From Daphnia carinata (lineage: Eukaryota; Arthropoda; Branchiopoda; Diplostraca; Daphniidae): 64,000 nt of DNA. Every line of letters begins with the position of its first letter. Positions within the stretch are counted from its first letter, which is position 1. Positions 53,886-62,820 of this stretch are shown here, in pieces. Location: positions 9,689,381-9,753,380 of the forward strand of contig NC_081335.1 in assembly GCF_022539665.2 (NCBI RefSeq). The letters run 5' to 3'. A program made the translations under genes and the position numbers. Below the pieces are notes generated by a model. That model searched no databases. It saw only the letters and a list, made by a program, of their open reading frames with translations, and was not told the origin of the DNA.

Positions 53886-53969
53886 TTGCTACTGGCGTTA
53901 CGGAAATTATGGGGTGTTCACAAGGGTACGAGAAATCTTATGTCCGCCATAAATAACATCATCCATCAT
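53886..53969 (-). pseudogene. Start of pre-gag ORF1 of B3, truncated
   Basis: From the ATG at 53967-53969 it reads MDDVIYGGHKI like B2 ORF1 for about 25 codons with a stop, and ends at the deletion junction near 53885. Confidence 0.7.
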
Positions 53970-53981
53970 TGTGATCGAGTT

Positions 53982-54000
53982 CGAAAAACCGCTGCCACCA
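53982..54000 (-). promoter_or_regulatory. Primer binding site of B3, tRNA-Leu-like
   Basis: Plus-strand ACCGCTGCCACCA ends 3 bp before the LTR, as in B2. Confidence 0.65.
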
Positions 54001-54003
54001 TAA

Positions 54004-54725
54004 TGTAAAGCATCTTCCCGTGTGGGAAGATGGACTTTACGGAAATTAAGACAATAAATGTAAATTGAACTCGAGGCGTTTTACCCACAATGACGTCTGT
54101 GTTTATTATAAGCTAGGACATAAGAAATAAAAAGACAGAGAACAAAAGACGAGAAGAAACATTCAGAAAACAAGTTAAAAGAAGGAACAATTAAACAGGG
54201 TCTTACCGTGAACTCACGAGTGAAAGAATGGAAGATAAAATGACACAAGACGAGCTTGGAATTCAGCTTCCACACAGACAGAGTTTGGAACGCAAGAATT
54301 GGCACAGAACGTCTGAGAAGACTCAAGACGAGAACGACTTTTCTACTCAAAAGGTTTGGTTACTGAAACATTAATTAAGGCACAATACTACTCAAATAAG
54401 CAAGGAAAAATGACTTAGGGCAACTACTTGGCACGGCTGCAACTTGTCTGATCTTCCTCAGATGCTGGGTTAACCACGGAACTTTGCATATTGCAAAGTG
54501 GCGTGATTGGGAGGAGCTTGTAGGCTTCACGCGGTTAACCAATCAAAAAGACGCGTTCAATATGGTGTGATATTGGTGACGTATCGTCTGCGTGAATCAG
54601 CTTGCAGGTGTTCATCTAGGTCAGCTGCCCTGCGTATAGTGTTGCAGTTGCCATGTCCAGGCTTGTATTGGCTACTGAAGCAAAAGCGAGAAAAGTTAAA
54701 GTAAGGTATATTCGGCTCCGTTACA
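54004..54725 (-). repeat. 5' LTR of B3 (722 bp)
   Basis: TG...CA ends, matching the 3' LTR except for about three bases. It is followed by the AATT duplication and ORF B codons of B4. Confidence 0.95.
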
Positions 54726-55027
54726 AATTGAACGAGTTCCTCCGTCCGAGATTTTGTGAGGCGAGCTACTCTCCAGCGGTTCTAGATATGGTGCTCAAGA
54801 TCCATCAGCCGCCTCCGGAACGGACGTTGGTTGTTGATGGAATTTCTTGCGCAGGCTGCGCTTACGGCGTGGTCAACTTCTTCCTTTGTCGAAGTGGTGC
54901 TTGTAGCTTCTTGAATTACCACGGAGTCCCTGGTTTCAGGACTGCGGCAAACGCGTTCGATGTTGGGTAACCACGGCCGACGAAAGCTCTTTTCGGCCAT
55001 CTTGGATTGATTATAGGTCAGCTTCAT
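54726..55027 (-). pseudogene. ORF B of element B4, N-terminal part
   Basis: Aligns with B3 ORF B from its start (MAEKSFRRPWLPN near 55000) through EEVDHAV and TKSRTEELVQ, where the AATT site lies. An in-frame TAG replaces a Gln codon near 54784. The rest of the gene is at 44325-44428, beyond B3. Confidence 0.8.
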
Positions 55028-56159
55028 TATAGTGCTATTGGTCGGCAGCGTTGATGAGTTGCGAGTGTGGTCCCGACGTCCGAGACGTATTGACTTATAT
55101 AGTCAAGCCTTTCTCTTGTAGTTTTTAGCTTCCTTTTTTTTTGTTAAAAGTTCGAGTTTAACACTAAGTCTCTCGAGGTGTCACTCGATTGTTTCAACAG
55201 GTTTCAGTTTTCTTTGACGTTGTCGTGAGGGGAATTGTTTATTGCTGTGTAGGGTCGGATAGCGTTCTTCCAAGGGCGCACCACGGTTCGTTTTTCTTCC
55301 ATTTTTTTTACAGTTAGTTTTACTATAGTTTATTAATTGTTGGTAGGGAATGAAGAAAAAGTGAAAGAAGAAATGACGAAGTGTAGTGCTTCTACAAGTG
55401 AGTATGGTTAATTATGCATAAATTGTGGATATCAACTTATGAGGGATTCGAAATATGGGCGTTTGCTGTGTGGCAAAATGTTATAGCTTCTGACTGCGAC
55501 TCGGGAGTCTTAGTTTCGAATCACGCCGTGACCTTGACTAGAAATTTACTGGTAGATTCCTCGGGAGTTAGTGAGGTTAACTATCCCTAATTACTTTTCT
55601 GTGGGTTGATTATCATTAAATATTTTAAGTTTTATTTGTCCTGTTTCGAATTTTAGAATTACACTGGTTATTGAAATCAGTATTCCATATGACTAGATGG
55701 CTAGTTGGTATAGCCCTCGACCACGACTCAAGAGCTTTTGGGTTCGAGCATCGCCTCAGCCGTCGCTGATATACAACAAATTAATATATTTTTCTTTCTC
55801 TAATCATTTTTTAAAAATTTTAATTGTAACACGGCGGCAAAAATACAGATCATAATTTTTCTGCTACCTCTTATTTCTTTTCTATTGAGTGTTACTATAG
55901 CGTCCTTTTTTTGTTTCTTAACTTTTTATCTTAAATTTTTATACAATGAAAAGCTGGCGGAGTTTATGCGTTCTACTGTGTTTATTTTATTGCGTTAGAG
56001 TTGTGGATATAATGCCAAGGGGGGAAAATTTTTGGGATAGAGTTCTATACTATGGGGAATAAACACATTTTTCTACTGGGGTAAGAGTAAATAAAAAGAT
56101 TTTCTGTCGGTGGTCCTTTTCCGTGCCTTTTCTTTTTTCGTTGTTTTAATGGTTGATGT
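55028..56159 (-). other. Spacer of B4 with tRNA-like modules
   Basis: Aligns in outline with the B3 spacer: TAACACTAAGTCTCTCGAGG near 55160, tRNA-like modules at 55448-55530 and 55691-55770. The long A-tracts of B3 are short or absent here. No gene. Confidence 0.6.
55691..55770 (+). repeat. tRNA-like module in the B4 spacer
   Basis: Best of the set: A-box-like TGGCTAGTTGG, D-arm GGCTAGTTGGTATAGCC with a 5-bp stem, and B-box-like GGGTTCGAGCATCGCC. No acceptor stem is formed, so it is not a tRNA gene. Confidence 0.55.
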
Positions 56160-56576
56160 TGGGGTCGCGCCTCTGACGTTTTCTACCTGTGCCCCACAGG
56201 TCTGGTGACCAGTTGAATGGAGGGGGATGGTGTTTCGCTGGATCTAGGTCTAAGATCAATTTCAGTGTGTTCACTGCTCCTCCCCAATCTTAGGAGAAAA
56301 GATCCGCGTTGAGCTTACGAGTCAGCGCGGCAGTCCTTTCTGCGATGCGGTGCTCGTAACGCTGCCGCTCAATCTCCCACGATTCTTGGCTGCTGGGTTC
56401 CGAGGAAAGTGGCGTCTGGCTAACGACGTTGGGTGTTTTTGTTCCGGTACTTGTGTCCAGTCGTAGATTGGGATGGCAACCATCGGTGCCATCACTTTTT
56501 CAGCCTGCTCCTCGGCACTGAGCCACTCAGTGGCTGATTGATCCTGGTGGTTGCTGGAGTTAGCGCTCAGATCCAT
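56160..56576 (-). pseudogene. ORF A of element B4, frameshifted
   Basis: Starts at the ATG at 56574-56576 (MDLSANSSNHQ), conserved through EWLSAEEQAEKVMAP, then loses frame near 56460. Downstream nucleotide similarity to ORF A continues past 56300. Confidence 0.8.
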
Positions 56577-56754
56577 TTCTTTTTCGCTTTTGGAATTCAG
56601 GTGTCAGAATAAAATTTGGAGTGCAGTTTAGTGGGTCTGAACTCAACAAGTGCTTGAAACATTGTGAAGCTTCTTTGAAATTTCTTGCTGTTAAATACAT
56701 ATCGGATACGTTATGCGAAGGTTGAATTGTTTAAACTAAACCGCTCTAATTTCT

Positions 56755-57204
56755 ATAACGTATGGGTAGTCTTCGATTTCTTCGCGGGCGTCCGGTAGCA
56801 TTTGGGGTTGTCAATTCGTTTGCTTGATTGATGGTAGGCGCCACCTGTCAAGCCTCATACTCCAAATTTATGGCAACTACATTGTTTTCGGGAATTGGCG
56901 TAGTTTTATGTTGATTTTTAAACATGTCATCAGCGATGGATTTATCACCGTCTGAATCTTGTGTTTCTCCAGTTTCGTTTTCAAAGCATAAAGAGTGCTT
57001 ATTATTTTGATCGGTGTCCATTTGCATCTCTGCTGGTTCCAATTCCACTGTTTCTAATTCCGCATTTTCCACATCCACTCTTTCCGAATGCCCCTTTTCC
57101 GCATCTAGTTTTCTGATTCCCTCAATTCCAATTCCACATTTTCCACTTCACTTATTTTTGGCTCCATATGTTCCGCAATTTTCATCGTTTGGGTCGAAAT
57201 CGAT
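56755..57204 (-). pseudogene. Pol C-terminal tail of B4
   Basis: Acidic ENAELETVELEPAE tail and the end of pol, homologous to the B3 pol tail. It breaks off at 57204, where a pol piece in the opposite orientation begins. Confidence 0.75.
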
Positions 57205-57624
57205 CATCACATGACGCACCGATGGGTGGATATCTAGCCTTTTACAAAACTTATTTGAAAGTCAAGAATCATTATTATTGACCAAATATGAGGAAAGATA
57301 TCAAAGAATACTGTAAAGCTTGTGAGGTATGCATTGCCAACACTTCTTTAACTTAAAGAGCATTATTGCATCCTTATGGAAATTGCAAAGGCCCCTTTTC
57401 AAGTTATAGTAATGGACTTTTTGGGTCCTATTATGCCAGCCTCGCCCACTAGAAACAGTAATATTTTAGTTATTACAGATTATGTGGACCGAGGGGTAGA
57501 AGCTGTTGCATTGAAAGATCAAACTGCGCAGACGACAGCAGAATGTCTATATAAAACAATTATAGTTAGACATGGTATGCCTAAAGCTATTCTTTCAGAT
57601 CGTGGAACCAATTTCACGTCGATA
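57205..57624 (+). pseudogene. Inverted integrase fragment of a B element
   Basis: Plus-strand integrase from the zinc region (GGHLAFYKTYLKVKNHY, CKACEVC) to the core (MDFLGPIMP, LSDRGTNF), with a stop and a frameshift near 57355. It lies head to head with the B4 pol tail and ends at an 11-T run where C1 begins. The piece has been inverted relative to B4. Confidence 0.8.
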
Positions 57625-57635
57625 TTTTTTTTTTT
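57625..57635 (-). repeat. A-tract after X2 at the C1 boundary
   Basis: 11 A on the coding strand, 10 bp after the X2 stop and exactly at the junction with the inverted integrase fragment. Confidence 0.7.
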
Positions 57636-57644
57636 ACACACACA

Positions 57645-58157
57645 TTACATGTTTAGAAGAACAACAAGTACAATGATAATGGTAAAAACAGTTATTAGTA
57701 GTGTTTCCCTGGCCGTGTTTAGCCATCCTTGGCTGGTTGCCGGTGGGTTGCTCTGTTGAGCCTCCAGCACCTGCTTTGCCTTGGAGATGAATTCATGTTG
57801 AGGCCATTCCATGGTAGGAAGGCCGAACGGCGTCCATTTTCTTTTGCTAGTGCCGTTCTTCAGACGGGTCACGTAGCGATCCAGGGCGAGGAACTTCCCC
57901 CAGTCGGTGTTGCCGCAAGTGTCTTCGATAACGTGGTTCAAGCTGCTTGGGTTGACGAAGTACTCGTCTAGTTCTTCGTCCGAGAGGCCCTGGCCTATCT
58001 TCTCCGACGGGGAGCGGTTGTCGGGGAGACTAGCCGTTTCGTCGGTGTCGTGGGTAGTGTTCAAGTCAATGGTGCTATTCCATGGGCTTCCGTTTGCCCA
58101 TACATTCTCGATGAGGCTCCAATCCTCGTCGGAGAGTGGTTCCCATTCGTCTGACAT
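57645..58157 (-). CDS. Accessory ORF X2 of C1 (170 aa), tail-anchored
   Basis: ATG at 58155-58157, stop TAA. Acidic N-terminal half (EWEPLSDEDWSLIENVW, then SLPDNRSPSEK), a conserved central block NTDWGKFLALDRYVTRLKNG and KRKWTPFGLPTMEWP, and a single C-terminal hydrophobic segment (LLITVFTIIIVLVVLLNM). No signal peptide, so a tail-anchored or type II topology is likely, facing the cytosol. It is the same length as X1 and clearly paralogous. No known family was recognised. Lying between pol and env, it occupies the place of ORFs A and B in lineage B, without visible similarity to them. Confidence 0.65.
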   Translation of the reverse strand: MSDEWEPLSDEDWSLIENVWANGSPWNSTIDLNTTHDTDETASLPDNRSPSEKIGQGLSDEELDEYFVNPSSLNHVIEDTCGNTDWGKFLALDRYVTRLKNGTSKRKWTPFGLPTMEWPQHEFISKAKQVLEAQQSNPPATSQGWLNTARETLLITVFTIIIVLVVLLNM

Positions 58158-58469
58158 GCTGGTGATGTTGAAGGTGAAGTGGATGCTTGGTTGGTTTTTC
58201 GCCGTCGGGGGATGGTCTGCGTGATCTTCGTGTCACGCGTGTGAAAATTGGAATATGGGTTTACCATGGGACGTGGGGAACCGGCAGTATGGTGCTTAGT
58301 TCATATGGCTATATAGAGGAGGCGAGGAAAACATAGAGGGCTCACCATATTGTTGCTGCGGCGTATCCCCGGGATAGAAAGAAAGAAGTTCGGAAAGAAA
58401 TGGTAGTGTGAGAAGAAAAGGAGTCGATACGTTCTTTCGTATATGTATCTTCTATGTAGTTGCAGTCAC

Positions 58470-58500
<31 letters not shown>

Positions 58501-58597
58501 ACCATTTTTTTTTGTTTGATTGCATTTTTTTTTTTGACAAAAGAAGTTAAGAGGTTTTTTTTTCTTTTTTTGTTTCTTATTGTTATTGTTTTGAACA
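58158..58597 (-). other. Spacer between X1 and X2 with A27 tract
   Basis: Contains 27 A (coding strand) at 58470-58496, 102 bp after the X1 stop, with several shorter A-runs before it, and about 310 bp of leader before X2. No gene. Confidence 0.7.
58470..58496 (-). repeat. A-tract between X1 and X2
   Basis: 27 A on the coding strand. Confidence 0.9.
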
Positions 58598-59110
58598 TTA
58601 CATGTTTAAGAGAACAAATACAATAATAATGGAAAACACAAATATCAGGAGCTTTTCTCTGACTCTGGGCAGCCATCCTTGGCTGGTTGCCGGTTGGTTG
58701 CTCGGCTGAGCCTCCAACGCCTTCCTCGCTTTGTGGATGAAGTCCGTTGGTGGCCATTCCATGGTAGGAAGGCCGAACGGCTTCCATTTTCTTTCGCTAG
58801 TGCCGTTCTTCAGACGGGCCACATAGCGATCTAGGGCGAGGAACTTTCCCCAGTCGGTGTTCCCGGCTGCGTCCTCGATCAGATGGTTCAGGCTGCCGGG
58901 GTTGGAAAAGTATGCATCTAAGTCCGAGTGTGCACTCCCCGTCTTCTCGGACGGGGAGCGGTCATCTGGCAGGCTAACCGTCTCCTCGCTGTCGTTGGAG
59001 TCGTCCAGGTTGATGGTGCCGCTTTTCGGGGTCCGCTGTGCCCAAATGGTATCAATGAAGCTCCAGTCTTCATCGGTCAGAGGTTCCCATTGAGTGGAGT
59101 GAACGGACAT
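58598..59110 (-). CDS. Accessory ORF X1 of C1 (170 aa), tail-anchored
   Basis: ATG at 59108-59110 chosen by alignment with X2; the open frame extends to 59278 without a supported start. It has the same plan as X2: acidic start QWEPLTDEDWSFIDTIW, SLPDDRSPSEK, central NTDWGKFLALDRYVARLKNG and ERKWKPFGLPTMEWP, then a C-terminal membrane anchor (LLIFVFSIIIVFVLLNM). Both copies are open although pol around them is broken. Their function is unknown. The plan resembles a small membrane-bound accessory protein, but nothing shows what it does. Confidence 0.65.
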   Translation of the reverse strand: MSVHSTQWEPLTDEDWSFIDTIWAQRTPKSGTINLDDSNDSEETVSLPDDRSPSEKTGSAHSDLDAYFSNPGSLNHLIEDAAGNTDWGKFLALDRYVARLKNGTSERKWKPFGLPTMEWPPTDFIHKARKALEAQPSNQPATSQGWLPRVREKLLIFVFSIIIVFVLLNM

Positions 59111-59285
59111 TCTGTTTTGGCTCTGGAGGTGAAGTGGGTGCTTGTTCGTCGTTTCTGGTTTGCTTAAATACTCCTTTCCGTCCCACTTGCAATGTGGCGA
59201 AGGGTTCATAAGCTTGTTGGGGCGTTTCGTCCTGGTTGTAAACGGTCGCGACGGTCCCACTTGAGTGTTCCGTAGCACTTGACCC

Positions 59286-59308
59286 TTTTTTTTTTTTTTT
59301 TTTTTTTT
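59286..59308 (-). repeat. A-tract between pol and X1
   Basis: 23 A on the coding strand, about 80 bp after the pol stop and 176 bp before the X1 start. Confidence 0.9.
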
Positions 59309-59387
59309 ATTAGTTTATTGCTTTTTTGTATAAGGTCAAAATGTTGATAAGGCCACCACTACTTCGCACTGCTGTTCGTATTTCTGT

Positions 59388-60597
59388 TTAAAGTTCTGCT
59401 ATAAGACGTGTCCTTGGCCTGATCGTTGACCTGGCACGCAGCCGTGGGAGGTTTTCATCCGGACTTTCAGTAGGAGTATTGCACACGTGTTCGGGGGCAA
59501 CGTCGTCTGGGGTTGACACGGTTGCACTCGTTGGTTCCAATGTAACCGCACTCTGAGACGCACTATTTTCTAGCACGATATCGTCCGTAACATCGCTTCG
59601 TTCCACTATATTCTGGTCGGGGTCGTTTTCACTATCGGATTGTTCCTCTAGACGAGTTTGAGTAGCGATGTGCTTCCGGAATCGGTCATTTGGTTCGACC
59701 GAAGACTCGACATCTGGCATGGGTTCGTCCGTCCATAACATAGTCTCGTACAGAGGTTTAAGCAGGTTACTGTGCACTAGCTGGCAGTTATACGAATTGT
59801 CTGCTATATCCACTGTACGATTTGAGTATACTTTGACGACACGATAAGGGCCTCGGAATTTCGATGTAAATTTCCGGTTGTCTCCTCTCTGCACGACTCG
59901 GACGTCTAGCAGGACTCTGTCCCCCGGTTTCTAATTAAATATCTTGGCCCTTTTGTTATATTGTGCTTTTTGTCGTTCTCTGGCTTTCTCTTTTTCTTCC
60001 CGTGCCCGCTGAAAACTGTATCTTAGTTTCTCTAACAGCGTGTCCACATAGCCACCAGATGAGGGTTCAGCTTCGGGAACTGCTCCCAGAATTTTGTTTA
60101 TGGGCATATTACAATCCCGACCGTGCATCATGTAGTAAGGTGACTCGTTGGTGGAGGGATGAACGGATGCTCGGTACGCAAAACAGATTTCTCCCAATAC
60201 ATCTTCCCAATTATGATGTTGTTTTCCCAATTATGTTTGCAAATTTGACAAGCAGAGCAGTATTCTTTTATATCTTTTCTCATCTTGGCCAGTAGTAATT
60301 ATTTTTAACTTTTAGATAGGTTCTAATAGATATTTCTTTATTGCTTGACATAACGGATCCGCTCTTTGGCTAGCTATGATATCTATTTCTACGTTACCCT
60401 CACGGATGTGGGCGACGCGAAGGCGTGACAGACAATCGGCGTTTTGGTTCACACGGCCTGGCCGATACTTAATTTTGTAGTTGGTACCGGCTAATAAGAT
60501 AGCCCAACGGCCTAATCTGCCGTTGTTGTCTTTCTGTTCCTCCAACCATTGAAGGGGGCGGTGATCGCTAATCACCGTAAAAGGTTTATCTAGTAAG
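59388..60597 (-). pseudogene. Pol of element C1, internally deleted
   Basis: RNase H C-terminal part (ISDHRPLQWLEEQKDNNGRL, NADCLSRL) at 60312-60597, then an internal deletion that leaves only the integrase zinc-region end (near 60240-60310), then integrase C-terminal codons 60230-59931, GPY motif and tail to 59388. The catalytic core of integrase is missing. Its right edge abuts the C2 LTR at TAAG|TGTAAAGG, so C2 inserted or recombined here. Confidence 0.85.
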
Positions 60598-61341
60598 TGT
60601 AAAGGAGGACACGACGTTGTCATGTTGTCTCCAATACGGGAAAATAACTAAGTGCGGCGCTGCTACTCACAATGTCGTGTATAAGTAAGCGTAAAACAAT
60701 ACGTGTATGAAGGAATAAACGTGTATTAAAATACCGCCAGCAATCAATCAAATCGACACGGAAGAGGCGAAGGCCTACAATTACGTAACAGTTACTTGGG
60801 CATACACTACTAAGGGACAACTAAGAGAAGTAGCGAATATTACCAAGAAGGGACCTTACGCTTCAGCTTCTGAGGATGAGGTGGCGGCTCGGAAGAATGC
60901 TGAGGGACACACGAGATAGCTCTCTCAAGGGACGACTAACTACTGCGAGTTGCCGATGGCTTTTTATATGTTAGCCATCGACTGTGAGAACCATACGGGA
61001 CAGTGTTAAAAGATAGGCGGCAATATCGGGCGGTATCAGGCGATTTTGGGCGCAATGGAGAGGTATAGGCGGGCAAATTCGGGCGGTATCGAACGAATTT
61101 GGACGATACCTAAAAATCGGTCGGGCGGTTTTAGGCCATTTCGGGCAATCTCAGACCAACCGAAATAAATCTATTTTTAGCCGACGTGCCGGGACATGTC
61201 TTCGTTATTTTTATATTTCTAAGGGAGTTTTAAAACTAGGTTAGTAAATGAAAGTTTTAAGTAAAAAGGGGCTACAGGTATAAAATTCTAGTCTATTTGA
61301 GAAAGGAAGTAAGAAGAGGCTTTGCTGGACGATTCGTTACA
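60598..61341 (-). mobile_element. 3' LTR of element C2 (744 bp)
   Basis: Minus-strand LTR TGTAACGAATCG...CCTCCTTTACA, aligning with the D LTR. TATAAAAAGCC lies near 60965. It directly follows env and the polypurine tract of C2 and lies in pol of C1. Confidence 0.9.
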
Positions 61342-61376
61342 TCGCTCCCCGTCATACCAGATTGCGTCCCGCAATC
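61342..61376 (-). promoter_or_regulatory. Polypurine tract and hairpin of C2
   Basis: GGGGAGCGA before the LTR and, at 61360-61376, the hairpin GATTGCG-GGA-CGCAATC. Compared with lineage B one A-T pair has become G-C on both sides of the stem. Confidence 0.7.
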
Positions 61377-61386
61377 CAAAAGAAAT

Positions 61387-62820
61387 TTAGGGCTCTCTTG
61401 GGCGGTTATTCTGCGGTCGGTAAACCGCTGTAGGAGGAGGGCGCGGGGGTTTACAACAACATTTCCATATTAAACCACAAAATCCGAGGGCATAGCAGCC
61501 ACGAGGTATTAGAAGGAAGGCAGCGATAAGTAGAATGATAAACGAGTAGACTTTAAAATTCTCGAACCAATTGGTAAATGTGCCGCGACCGGCTTTTTCG
61601 GCTGCCGAGATGACGATTGCGGAAGCTCCTGTGTTTAGATTAGGTCCAGTCGCGGAATGTTCGTTCATGGCAGCTGTAATGTCGGCCATAACATCCATTG
61701 GGCTAACTTGGGTATCCGTGTAAGCCGGATTGGTTTGATGCTGGTATTCAAAGAAAGCGACGTCTCTTGGTAACGGAAAGCGTCGGCAAGATCACGCTGA
61801 GGGACGACGACGGATGCTTCGACCAGTTGCCACGTGTTATTGCGGTAGGCATACGGTTATCGTTAAAATTAACGATTCCACCAGCCCAGTAGCATGGCGT
61901 GAACTCTGTGAGTTCCCAACCGGATCGGCCGATAGTAGAATTTCCGAACCGCGGTTGCGGCCCACAAATGGTGATGTCTGTCGTGAAAGTAACCGTTGTG
62001 GGAGTGCATTGAATGGCTGAGACGATGTTTCCGGTTGCGATCAGTTTCACGCACTGACGGAGGCCCAGTTGTGTGGCTGCCAACCATCCATTGTATTGGC
62101 AGTTGATACAGCTTGTGCGTGTTTGGTGCGTCGCTGGTCGCATTGTATGCTCTGGACGATTGGGACGAGCTCGTTTTCGTGGCGGATGGCAGCATCCTAT
62201 AGATATTGGATCCTAGGGTTTTGCCGGATGTTGATGTCTAGGGAGTCGCTCCCGTTACGTGTAATGTTCTTGATGATTGAAGGCACGGTGACTGCGGCTT
62301 GGTCCAACGGGTATGTGATGATGAATAAATGATTGTCTCCAACCCCGGTCCAACTATCTATCTTTTGGTCGCATTTCACGGTCTGACAACGTGACATCAG
62401 TCGTACGTGGAAGTCTAGTTGTCTGGAGTCATCTTGGAGAATCCAAGTTCCGTTTGTTGATGATTCATACCAGTATCCCACACCTTTTTCTAATTGTCTG
62501 ACGGAAATGTCGGTTGTTTTTCCGTATGTGTCGATCCAGAATAAGGTGAGGCGATTGTGAGATAGGGAACCATGTGACACGTTGGCTTTCCCCAAGGGTG
62601 TGTTAATTATATCTCCTTCATCGATTCGGGAGAGGATGACTTCTTCCAACATGCAATTGATGGTGACCACGGTAGTGGTCCTTAGCCAATATCCAACGTC
62701 GTCTGGCTCTTGGTTGAATACCCTTTGTTTTCTGATATGGTCATTGGGCTTTCGTTGCATTTTTTTTACTGCCTCATGATATCGCACTCTCCAGCTGTTG
62801 TTTCCATGGCGATGCGTTAA
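61387..62820 (-). pseudogene. Envelope-like glycoprotein of C2, broken
   Basis: Same glycoprotein family as B1 and B3: VTINCMLEEV, LSHNRLTLFW, ICGPQPRF, TPCYWAGGIVNFND, the block MADITAAMNEH, a membrane segment (SFIILLIAAFLLIP) and a cysteine-rich tail (CGLIWKCCCKPP). It has a stop near 62197, frameshifts near 62150, 61860 and 61740, and lacks a signal peptide because a deletion joins it to pol near 62825. It is non-functional. Confidence 0.75.

Larger units (their letters stand above)
44429..54725 (-). mobile_element. Full-length LTR retrotransposon B3 (10.3 kb)
   Basis: Two LTRs of 722 bp each with TG...CA ends, a 4-bp duplication AATT (44425-44428 and 54726-54729), primer site, gag remnant, pol, ORF A, ORF B and env. 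By eye the LTRs differ at three positions (near 44850, 45073 and 45144), so insertion is recent on the scale of this window. It lies in ORF B of an older relative. Pol is open, but gag, protease and env are damaged. Confidence 0.95.

Noticed and set aside
57376-57759. A plus-strand host integrase-like gene
   Set aside because: It is an inverted piece of lineage-B pol, with a stop and truncation at an A-tract.
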